Assembly (NCBI GenBank): GCA_037447605.1
Contig: CM074813.1
Coordinates: forward strand, 2,251,430 to 2,278,929
Reading direction: 5' to 3'
Source of the DNA: Zygnema circumcarinatum
Lineage: Eukaryota > Streptophyta > Zygnematophyceae > Zygnematales > Zygnemataceae
Length of the DNA: 27,500 bases
Below, piece after piece: positions 10,001 to 19,500 of this stretch. Each line of letters opens with the position of its first letter. Position 1 is the stretch's first letter. The notes under the pieces are model-generated. The model saw only the letters and a program-made list of their open reading frames with translations, had not been told where the DNA came from and ran no database searches. The translations under genes and the position numbers were made by a program.

Positions 10001-13000
10001 TCTTGCATTGGCATTCCCACCGGCCTATTCAATTTTCACAACCTACTGTGACATGCAGACTCAAGGGAGAAGTGGGTCTGAGGGTTTGGGTGAGAAGGGG
10101 CGTGAAGAGTTGATCGGCAATGAACGTGGTATGGCATCGGTTGCGGGAGCAGCTGCAGAAATTGTGAGTAATGTGGCTTTTCGAGATGCCTGTTTGGAGG
10201 ACACACGGTCTTTATATAGAGCTATATGCGGAGAGATGGTGATAGAGGGGAATGACGAGGGAGAGCTTGTCTCAACGATTCCTCGGCTGCTCTTGGAGGC
10301 CCTGCTGGAAGGCAGATTGCCAGATGTTAGAGGCGGTGCAAGAAATGGAAAATGGCAAGGAGTGAATGAGAACAGAGGTGCTGCAGAAGTTAGTGAGGGG
10401 CAGATGGAGTTTTTGTTGAAAGTGTTGGATGAACTTCAACCAGCTACCTTTCACTGGCAATGGCTACTGCTCCGACTGCTGCTCAATGAACAGGTGAGCT
10501 ACGCCTGTACAGGAACATCCATTTACCCATCGACCAAACGCACATCATCTGAATTGCTAAGCGTCCTTGTATTGTTCCCCGTTCTAGCATTTGACCAATA
10601 AGGAATGAAGTTATAGAGTATGGAGCTTGAAACAGTAAACTTCACCTTTCCTTTTGTGGGTATGAGATATTAGTCTTCATAGTGTCCCCCCCCCTTTGCA
10701 GGTGTTGCTGGAAAAGGTGGCGAGTGGGTCTGCGAGAGCTCAAGCTGCTGCTGCAGCGGCTGACGGGCGAAGGTTGGAAGCTTCTCAGCTCTGCGAATGT
10801 GAAAAAAACTTTATTTCTGCCGTTTTGACTCGCCTTCTTGTGCGACCTCACGCAGCTCCTTTGTACAGTGAAGCGGTCCATGAGCTTGGGAAAGGGCTCG
10901 AAGACTCATTGATTCTGCAGGTGAGTTCTTAACGACAACTCTTTTCACGACAGCTTTATGAGTGATGATGTCATGCAGTATCCAGGCTTCGGAATGTGTA
11001 AGGCTGACCTGGATGATTTCCTGAAAGCAGCTTTCTCCGCCTTTTTGTGAGATTTGGATAAATATCTCATAATGTGTGCAGCAAATATGTTTACATGTGA
11101 AGGGCAGCATTTGAGACCGTAAGGCTGGGTTTTGTGTACAGGTAAAGTGGGTTCTTGGAGGAAATCAAATGCTTCTTGGACACAAATCTTTGAGGCAGCA
11201 TCTAGAAAACTACGCTGTCACACATAAATACTCCCTGAATCCATTTTTGGATAAGCAATCTCGATGGACTCCTGCCGTTCGGGGCCCAACAAGGCGTAGA
11301 GTAGCTTCATCAGGGCCAGGAATGGCAAAACTTATCCATGGGGAGGAAGGGGAAATAGGGACAGAGCCGGCAGAGGAGGGAGGGGCCGTAATCACTCACG
11401 AAGATATAAGCCGCGGAAATGAACGGTGGGGCAGCAAATTCCACAGAGTTACAAAAAAAGAGGACTTCCTGAAGGAGAATGACTATGAGGAAGATGAACC
11501 AGACCATAAGAGATGTCTGATTGAGCCTTTCGCAACAGAACGTGCCTTAGCCGAGCTTGTCCTCCCATGCCTCGCTCGCAGCTCTGACGAAACCCGGACC
11601 AGTTTTGCTTCCGAGCTGGTGAAGCAGCTGAAACAACTTGAACAGAGCTTATCTGCTTCTTCTCGAGTCAGCGAGGGAGGTGGTAGTGCGGGGGGGGGAG
11701 GTAGTATCGCAACAGCTCAAGGAGAGGGAGTGACCCCAAAGGGATTAGCAGCTAGGAAGGGCATTAGGGCTGGGGAATTTCTTGGTGGAAGTCCAGGAGG
11801 GCGGGGCCGTAGAACTCAAACAGGGGCGATGGAGAGCAGCGTTGCTTCTCCAGCGGCAATTCAAACCTCTGTTTGGCTCCGTCTGCAGTTCCTTCTTCCT
11901 CTTCTGCCGTTAATATATATGGCCAGGTGAGTGCATGTCTGTGGCCCAAAGGCTCCATGAACTTGTAAATTTGCTTGGAGATAGAGAGCTTTTTATCTTT
12001 AATGCTCACATATGTGGAGTTGGGGTTGCAGGGATCCCATTAAAACCACGCGCATAACGCTTGCTCATGTGCTTGTCCGGCTGCTCGCTCACCGTGCCAT
12101 CCAAGAACCTGCAGAACCCCCGTTTCTATGTCGCAGTTCTGCTATGCAGGAGCAAAGAGCAAATCATGGGAACCCTTCTCAGCAAGCGGAAGGGAGAGAT
12201 AGTTTTCGAGGGTTGTTGAAGAAGGGGTGGAATCCACCCGCAGGTGGAGTGGCTGATTCACTCTCAGAGCCGGGAGGTGAGGGAGACGCAGCACAGTTGG
12301 CTGAATGTGCAGCAGCGGCAGCGGCAGCCATGGCTGGAGAGGAGCTATTTGATCGTTTGCTGCTTGTGCTTCATGCATTGTTAAGCGGAACATGGGCAGT
12401 GTGGCTTCGGCCCCCATTGGGAAGCAAAGCTCAGGCAAAACCAGTGCGGGAGGTCCTTCCAGAGGAGGCTGAGAGATTGCAGGTACACCCTTTTTCTTTA
12501 GCCATAGAAAGACAATAGTCAGACTGTGCTGCTGATGCAGCTCAAGAGAAGGTTGAACTAGACAAGTTATGAATATCCTTCAATGTACTTTTCTCTGAGC
12601 ACGGCTCGCTCCGTTCGGTTCATTTCAATTGCGACATGTGAGACTTCGCTAGCGTATTCGGGTTTCTGTTAGAAGGTTGCTGAACTGAAGCCATTGGTTG
12701 GTTTTGCTGCAGAATGAGCTGGACCGCTCGCAGCTTGAAGAGCCTTACCATTCTCGACTGCAGGCTGCACTGCCCTTTTGCCCTCCCCCCCCTCCTCTTA
12801 CAGTGTCTGCAGCGCAACCTGCGTTACCGGCAGCAGCTGCAGCCCTTGTTCATTCCTCAGCATCGCTCCATAGTGGAGTGGCAGAGGGAGCAGCACAAGG
12901 GACTTCCGGTCCCCAAAGAGGACTTTCGGTGCTATCAATTAATGGCCAGCCTGGGAGAGCCCTTTCGAACCCCTCAGCAGATCAAGAGGTGGAGTTGGAT

Positions 13001-13159
13001 CCATGGATGCTCCTGGAGGAAGGTAGTGGAGGAGGCACAGGAAATTCTACTTTAGGAAGTGAAGGCGGCCTTCAGAAAGCCACCGCTTGGTTAAAAGGAG
13101 CAGTCAGAGTTCGGCGAACGGGACTGACTTACGCCAGTTCTGTTGAGGACGAGATGTAA
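1046..13159 (+). CDS. MED12: Mediator complex subunit 12 (plant CRP/CCT type)
   Basis: MED12 is the large scaffold of the Mediator CDK8 kinase module (CDK8, cyclin C, MED12, MED13), a nuclear regulator of RNA polymerase II transcription. Modelled coding exons are 1046-1125, 1802-1861, 2492-2597, 2940-3068, 3607-3660, 3845-3952, 4167-4313, 4645-4992, 5151-8242, 8507-10493, 10702-10920, 11142-11926, 12032-12482 and 12713-13159. All introns are GT-AG, phases agree throughout, and the total is 8,013 nt (2,670 aa). Family landmarks in order are: RLGPPDFYP (aa 47-55), the CDK8-activation segment; AGQVYGVPL (from 144); VPHGFIRK and VPLLRATWYIR (about 194-220); FVAYDCFPLPHC (461-472); LCEWAVCDFRNC (639-650); a basic KRRR stretch near 898; and a C-terminus with DPWMLLEEG and WLKGAVRVRR as in plant MED12. 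Angiosperm homologues are about 2,200 aa. The excess is Gly/Ala/Ser/Glu-rich sequence in the two giant exons. The least certain boundaries are the 5' edges of exons 4 and 8. Confidence 0.95.
3206..3305 (+). repeat. Purine-rich tract in MED12 intron 4
   Basis: About 100 nt of almost pure A/G (GGGAGA- and GAGAG-like units) sits inside the intron 3069-3606. It has the same flavour as the GA tract at 691-733. No coding or RNA structure is evident. Confidence 0.6.
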
Positions 13160-14671
13160 GCTGTACAGATTTCACCACCGTATGGACAACCTTCCAAGAA
13201 AGTACGTGTTCTTGGGAGCAATGGGAGGTCCTGCCAGCAGCAGCTGAGAACCAAGTAGTCCATTTATTCATCAAGTATTCTTAGTATGGGAGCATACCTC
13301 CACTGCTTTGTGCAATGTTGTTTGTCAGGATAAGCTTTATTCTTTCCGTCTAGGGAAGGAGCGGCATTAAAGGATAGATCGGAGTAGGCAGAGCGATAAC
13401 AAATGGGGCTTGTTCAAGCCCCTTTCTATAATTTGCTCATAGGGCTGTTGAGGGCTGCTAGGGCCAAACAGGCACGTAATGTGTACAGTTTCAGTGCGAG
13501 AGACTTTTTTGGGTAGAACTCATCTGCATAGGAAAGCCTTATCAATGTTTAGAATCGCAACGTGGAGGCTCGGAACAGTCCAATCAGATTAGGCAGGCAA
13601 TGTCGGACCTGGGAGAGCCTGGGGGAGGTGCTGCGGAAGCTCCTCAGTGAGGTCACACTTGAATTTTCCTCTAACAGCTGCTGTATAGAACAAACCTGGT
13701 TTCTAACAACCAGTTTTTGTGAGCAATCCCAAGCTGACTGGGAAGCCTGATCTCTAATATGAAGCTCTACGACGTTTCCTCATCTCCTCCTTTCCTCCCC
13801 TCCCATGTCTTTGGAAGCGCCACAATTTTGGTGCTTGGTTCGAAAGATTGACTGATGTCATGGCCTTTCAAGCTTGTGGATCAAAATTGAGTTACTGTAC
13901 CTTCTATATTTTAAACCTTGGACCTAATTTTTTTTTAGGAAGGGAGGTAAAAACTCAAACGCAAACTCAGTAACCGAACGTCATTTTCAACTCGGATCAG
14001 TGAACATTGGTTTTGGGTGTAAGTTCAATGTTCAGTTTTTCCTCATGAGGCTAGTTGCCTAAATTTTCTCAAAAAGTATTGGCGGTATCACAAGACATTG
14101 CATTAGCGGTATCCATCACTCCCTTTGTTCCATAGAGAACGATGGGATGCGCGCAGAATCATATACAAGGTGAGAATTGGAAGCACACTGATCAAAGTAA
14201 AGGTGACAAACGGCAGATGCAGCACTCTTTTAAAGCTGAAGATAAAACATTGCGCGCATTCAGGGAGTCTAAAGAGGGGAGGCAGGAAACAATGTGATGA
14301 AAGGTGAAGGATACGTTTCTTAGAAAGTATAGGACAGCTGTGGTATTTCTTTCAATACGCATGTAAAACTACCACTCTGGATAGAAGAGATGACGATGGT
14401 CACCGACATGGACAGGCAACAAGATTAATTGATAAACTGTTCTACCATCACTATATTCTCTCTGGAAAATAAGCCGCCGTTCAGCTGTGAACTGTCTGAA
14501 ATAATCCCTCCCTACGATGGCAAAGATGCGCCTCAGCTAACCGAAAGGTCTTAACGCCCCAAACGGCAGCATCTCAACCCTACCTGCAAAACCCTTGTCT
14601 TGGAAAAATCTAATCAATGGCTAGAAAGATGTGCTGGAGTGATCAACCTAAGAGCCCTCGTCATTATGTTT
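13160..14671. other. Convergent spacer between MED12 and RRP1
   Basis: This 1.5-kb stretch follows the MED12 stop (TAA 13157-13159) and the RRP1 stop (minus strand), so it should hold both 3' UTRs. Only short open frames without recognisable similarity are present. I see no exon of either neighbour, no tRNA and no clear repeat. The sequence becomes A/T-richer from about 13,900 to 14,100. Poly(A) sites cannot be placed confidently. Confidence 0.6.
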
Positions 14672-15949
14672 TTAAGGGGTCATTGACAATATTTGAGTTG
14701 CCTTTGTTCTCCTCCCTTTAGCAGGCACCTTGAACGGGGTGACATTAACCACTTTCAATTTTTTCAACTTTTCCGCAGATCTAACTAGGCGTTTCTGATT
14801 GATTGGCCCCGGGCTGACCCCCGCCTTCAAAGCGCTTCCACGTGGACTGGCAGAAGGTGGCGTCCTCACTATTGGTGGAGGCACTGGACCATTTTTGTCA
14901 AAAAGGAGATTGGATTTAAGGGAAAAGCGGACCTTCTTTCGACGCTTTGGTTGAGCAGACGTGTCTCCTCCTGATTTTGAAGCGGATTTTCCTTCTTTCA
15001 CCTTTCCCCTCTCTACCTCGGCAACTAGCAAACCCTCAAGAACGTTAAGCTCTTCATGAAGAGAATAAAGCACTCGACGATTTCCTGTAGCTGTATCAGG
15101 CGCCGCTGCTACGTCAAACAAACATTTCCTTATTTTCTGCACATCGTCCGCTGCAAGACCCCCCTCTTGAACCCTGACAGCGACCTCTGAATCCAACCCT
15201 GTCGCAGAGGGACTCCTCCGACTGTCATATGCCTGCCGAGTTGCCTCAATTAATCCCGAAAAGATTCTTCGCTGAACTCTTTCTAACATGCGCTTGTCAG
15301 AAGCTTTCTGCAAGCATGCACAAAAGGGCTCCAGCAAGGGGAACATGCTTATCTTGCTCAAAGCTGCAACCTTGCGAAGTTCCTCCACATACACGTCCCC
15401 AATATGCAGCTTCATACCAAGAGCAGCATGGCGGTCGTCTCCGAGCAAAGCAATGTCTCTGAGGCTCGTCATAAAGGAACCTACAATCTCCTCTTTCCAA
15501 TTATTTGAGGCGAGTAAAGAGAACATGGAAGAAATGAAGGAGCGAAGCAGGAGACAAAACTTGTCAAGTCGCAAGCGGTCGATTCCAGGCCATTCTCGGC
15601 CCATTGTGACCAAAAATACGGAAAAAAACCGGAGCGACATAGCAGGATCTAGCGCATGAAGCATGGCGGCCATGGATCTCGCTAAATCAGCCTGCACGGG
15701 GACCTTGTCTGTATGCCAGAAGCAGTAGAAAAGGCCTTTCCAAAGCTTTCTGAGCTCATCCTCCTGGATTTCCTTCCTTGCCTTCAGCCATTTGGTAAGA
15801 ACTGCAAGGCCTCTGTCCCGAGTTCTCTTATCTGAGGTTCCTAAACTGCGAATGAGCGAGCTTGCCTTCAGGGATTGAACGGAGTTGCTGCTCAAGGCAG
15901 CCTCCTCCTGCACGACATCGCTTCCCTGCGAGCTGAGAGGGCCCGCCAT
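14672..15949 (-). CDS. RRP1: Ribosomal RNA processing protein 1 (Nop52 family)
   Basis: RRP1/Nop52 is a nucleolar protein required for large-subunit pre-rRNA processing. The 425-aa protein is read from one uninterrupted exon. The Nop52 domain occupies roughly residues 28-240 and shows family landmarks: IRSLGTSDKRTRDRGL, LRKLWKGLFYCFWHTDKVPVQ, and REWPGIDRLRLDKFCLLLR. The tail is basic: a PKRRKK nuclear/nucleolar signal near 333-338 runs into KVRFSLKSNLLF and then PPSASPRGSALKAGVSPGP (about 361-379), both typical of plant RRP1 tails. KVRF fits the RVxF docking motif for protein phosphatase 1. The start has good context (gccATGG) and matches the expected N-terminal length. The gene is head-to-head with cyclin H and, unlike its neighbours, has no coding intron. 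A short uORF lies just upstream. Confidence 0.93.
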   Translation of the reverse strand: MAGPLSSQGSDVVQEEAALSSNSVQSLKASSLIRSLGTSDKRTRDRGLAVLTKWLKARKEIQEDELRKLWKGLFYCFWHTDKVPVQADLARSMAAMLHALDPAMSLRFFSVFLVTMGREWPGIDRLRLDKFCLLLRSFISSMFSLLASNNWKEEIVGSFMTSLRDIALLGDDRHAALGMKLHIGDVYVEELRKVAALSKISMFPLLEPFCACLQKASDKRMLERVQRRIFSGLIEATRQAYDSRRSPSATGLDSEVAVRVQEGGLAADDVQKIRKCLFDVAAAPDTATGNRRVLYSLHEELNVLEGLLVAEVERGKVKEGKSASKSGGDTSAQPKRRKKVRFSLKSNLLFDKNGPVPPPIVRTPPSASPRGSALKAGVSPGPINQKRLVRSAEKLKKLKVVNVTPFKVPAKGRRTKATQILSMTP

Positions 15950-16583
15950 GGCAAAATGAAGCTCTATTGCGGGGAGAGGGACGGCCAGGCTCTTCCTCCG
16001 GCCATGGCGGCTGACGAGCAGTGTAAGCTACCCCTTCCAAGGCTTTCCCCTTCGCTCCAGAGGCCGGTCAGAAGGATGGAGAGGCTCTATGCTCCACTGT
16101 CCGACGCTCCGTAGAACAGCCTCAACGATACATGGAATCCCATGGCGATCTTCTACAGCCGTAATCCACGTGTCATTCGGGGCAATTAAAGTACGGGTTT
16201 TTTCGCAAACGGGGCAAAGGAAATTTCCAAATGGAAACGGCGATTCGAAAATTGGCCAATGTGAAGTGACCACGTAAGTATTATTCCCTTTCCACTTTTC
16301 TTTATGTAATAATAATAGCTTCAGCCAATCGTATCGTGCCACAATAACACATATTCCGCTCTATGTCCAGTTATACGACTATGCACATGCGTTGGCCAGC
16401 GTGAACTCCATGCAGTTCCAGTTTCAAAATTGCGCTGTGCTCATGTGACCGTTGAGCACTGTCCGCTGTCACGTCACGTACAGAACACAGTGTTAGGGCT
16501 TGAAGCCCTGGCCCTGACTCGGCCTATTTTCTTGCTCGGACTGGCAGCCAGGGAGGAGGAGGAGGAGACATCTCGCTGCCGCC
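15950..16583. promoter_or_regulatory. Divergent promoter of RRP1 and cyclin H
   Basis: Only 634 bp separate the two start codons, so both 5' leaders and promoters must fit here. Visible elements are a G-box/ABRE-like CCACGTGTC (16166-16174), two overlapping CACGT cores in GTCACGTCACGTA (about 16468-16480), ATTGG boxes, and a 15-bp palindrome, AGGGCTT-G-AAGCCCT (16495-16509), 75 nt before the cyclin H start. A GGAGGAGGAGGAG run (about 16553-16566) lies in the probable cyclin H leader. A 104-codon minus-strand open frame (16028-16342) crosses the region but matches no family I recognise. Confidence 0.65.
15964..16005 (-). other. Upstream ORF in the RRP1 leader (13 codons)
   Basis: On the minus strand an ATG at 16005 in strong context (gccgccATGGCC) opens a 13-codon frame (MAGGRAWPSLSPQ) that stops at TAG 15966-15964. 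This is 14 nt before the RRP1 start codon. Ribosomes initiating here would have little room to reinitiate. It is relevant only if the mRNA begins upstream of 16005. Confidence 0.4.
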
Positions 16584-19500
16584 ATGTCGGACTTCTCCAC
16601 TTCCACGCAGCGTCAGAAGTGGATCCTGACCCCTTCCGTGCTGGTAAGAAGCTCTTTCTCGGTCACTCTGTTTCTCTGGCCCCATAGTCTGCTGTTGTCC
16701 ACAAAGCGGCTGTGTGTTACGACTGGCAAGTTAGCACCTTGGGCCCGTCTCCTTTGCCTTTTTAATTGATATAAGGCATGGTTTCTGAACTCTAAAATTC
16801 GTGCCTTGCTTCACCGTTTTGGTTGAAAGGAATTCACGCTCACTCCAAAGGTTCATTCGCTGTGTGCTAATCTCCTGCTTCATTCTTGTCGAGAGAGGAG
16901 CCATTAACGTATTCCTTATTCTACATTCAATTTTTTTGACTGAATTTGCATGCATGCATGTTTGTACTTAAGTTATAAGGTTGCATTGGCTTCCTTGACA
17001 GACTGAACGCCGCCTTGCAGCAAATGCTCGAGCTGCCGAGTCTCTCAAAATGGTGAGTGAAGCGACGTCTCTCATTACATACTTCTACTTATTTTAGCCA
17101 GTAATCGATAGGAGGTCTTACCAACACAATTTGCAAGGGCGTCAATGCACTCTAATGTCTTTAGTGATCATCCGCAGAAGTTGAAAGGATTCGTAGAGTC
17201 AGGTTATGTTGTTGTCTTGGGTAACCTATTTGACGGGGGACGTGTTGCAAGGGCTACGGCGAAGTCAGCCTTTGGGAAAGTTTTTGACCTTGTTGACGAG
17301 CTTTTGTGCCCTAACTCAGCACATCTGCAAACACTTGGTCCAGTGGGTGAACCTCGGCATTTGTTTTGCTACCTTTGTATCTTTCCATTTCTTTATTTTT
17401 TATCAGCGCAAGAGTGCCATTTATTGACCACTTTCTCTAATCGAGCTTTGACGGTTGTAGACCTTGCGTGACGGTCATGCACCACATTCAAGTTGTCACG
17501 CTGTATGAAGGTAGTCATTTTAAGAGTGAACCTTGCACAAATGTCTTATGCTTCTTGTATGACAACAAACACATAGAAGTGTTATGTCTTCGTGTCCCTT
17601 AGAACGGCTGACACCGAATGTGATGGATGGATTACTTTATTGGAGAGTTTGTATAACAAGTTGATATGACTACTTCTGGATAAGTTTCATGTGGTTTGTA
17701 CTCGTCTTTTTGCCCTGATGCCTGCAGCATGGGACGACCAAAGTGGAGCCACAGGCAGATGGTTCAAGTGCACTGATTTCTTCATCAGGAGGTCTGTTTT
17801 CTGCTGAAGCGTTACCTTGTGTATTTTCCAAGAACAGAGGAATGCTGATTGTTGGTGTAGTTTATTGACACTCTGTATATTTTCTTTGAAAATTTGCCAC
17901 CCCCTCCTTCATCTTGGTGGAGGATGGGTTTAAAGTGGTGAAGATTCGATTTGCACCCACATGTTCACACTTTCTAGTAGTTAATGTGTTCTTGAGAATT
18001 CGCTGTTTTGCCGTGGGAAAAAACTACTACTACTTGACATTACGAGCAAGTCGCGTCAGTCTCGGTGAGGTTCATCTCACGTTAAACTTTTCCGGGTTGA
18101 ACTCAAAGCAGATGCAAGGACGGAGGCAAGTAGTATGGACCCAAATACACCCTTACCGGAGCCTCTATCTACTCAAGACGAATCAATTATACGGAAGTTT
18201 TATGAGCTGAAGATACAGCAAGTCTGCGAGGCCTTTAAGTTTCCTCCGAAAATTCAGGCAAGTGCCAGGTCCTTTCCTTGGTCTCTTTTTTTTTTTTTTT
18301 TTTTTTTTTAACCTAAGCTTCATTTCATTCGCCATCGGAGTGAACTTTAAGATACTTTAAGTTTGAAGGTACTTCAGAGTGGGGGAGTGAGAGGCGGAGT
18401 GAGAGAGGTTGGGAAGAAGCGGGAGAGGGCTCCTAGGAAGTTTTTGTTAAGATTGTTCAACACCAAGCTTTGCCTCTTAGGTGATTGCCTTGAAGAAGTT
18501 ATTTAGGCGAGAATTATTGAACATTGATGGAGTTAGTTTGCTTAGATAGGGCTAACCTATGTGACCTTTCACATTCAGGCAACAGCTATCATCTACTTTA
18601 AACGATTCTATCTGCAATGGTCGGTGATGGAGCATGACGCTAAACATATCATGTAGGTTGCCTATGGAGCCAAGGAAAGAAATTGAAGAACAAAGTCGTT
18701 CTGCCTAAAGAGCAGTTGTTTTTTCAATGATGATGCTTTGTCCCCTGAAGTCAATGTAGCACCCCCTGATTAAATGATGTGCAAAGATATCAAAATACAC
18801 GCAAAATTTCTGTTTAGTTGATTCTCAGTTCGGATGTTTTCCCCGTCTGGTGGCATCCTAGCCGGTTTGAAACTAGGCGTCACTTTTGCAATGAAGGCAT
18901 CAAACAAGGCTCTTTCATTCTCAGGAAGATGCAGTTTTTGAAGGAATGTTCTGCTGATCGGCTGCAGGCTCACCTGCATATATGTCGCCTGTAAAGTTGA
19001 AGAGGTCTATGTGTCGGCAGAGGAATTTGGAAAGGGCATCCAACAAGACCCTCAAGTGGTCCTTACGAACGAGCTTACAGTTCTTCAGGTAAGGATCAAT
19101 GCGAGTGGAGGTCCGACCTGGATGCATCAATTTTAATTCAATGAGGACTTTTGCAAACAATCTAATTCAAGCTTGATTCACTTCTTGTTGCAGGGTTTGG
19201 AATTTGAACTTATCACTTACTCTCCGTACCGATCTATTCAAGGCTTTCTGGCAGACTCTGAGGTATTTGGAGATCAAGAGTCCTTCATTGTTGAAGTCCA
19301 GATCGCCATGCCTATCTGAAATATGTAAAAGGCAGCTCCATTTGTTGACAATAGTTTATACTGTCTTCCTGGTAGTATTCTAATGTACCCGTAAAAAGAA
19401 AGAATTGACCCTGGACTCTCTGCCTCTCTCATGCAGCCATTTGTGATGGACTCCTCTGAAACCGATAAAGGAGACACGAAGGTGACTGAAGAAGGAACTC

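Noticed and set aside
18726-18780. ATGATGA with two CTGA motifs in cyclin H intron 5, resembling a C/D snoRNA
   Set aside because: The boxes are too close together, no C' box lies between the CTGA motifs, and the flanks do not pair.
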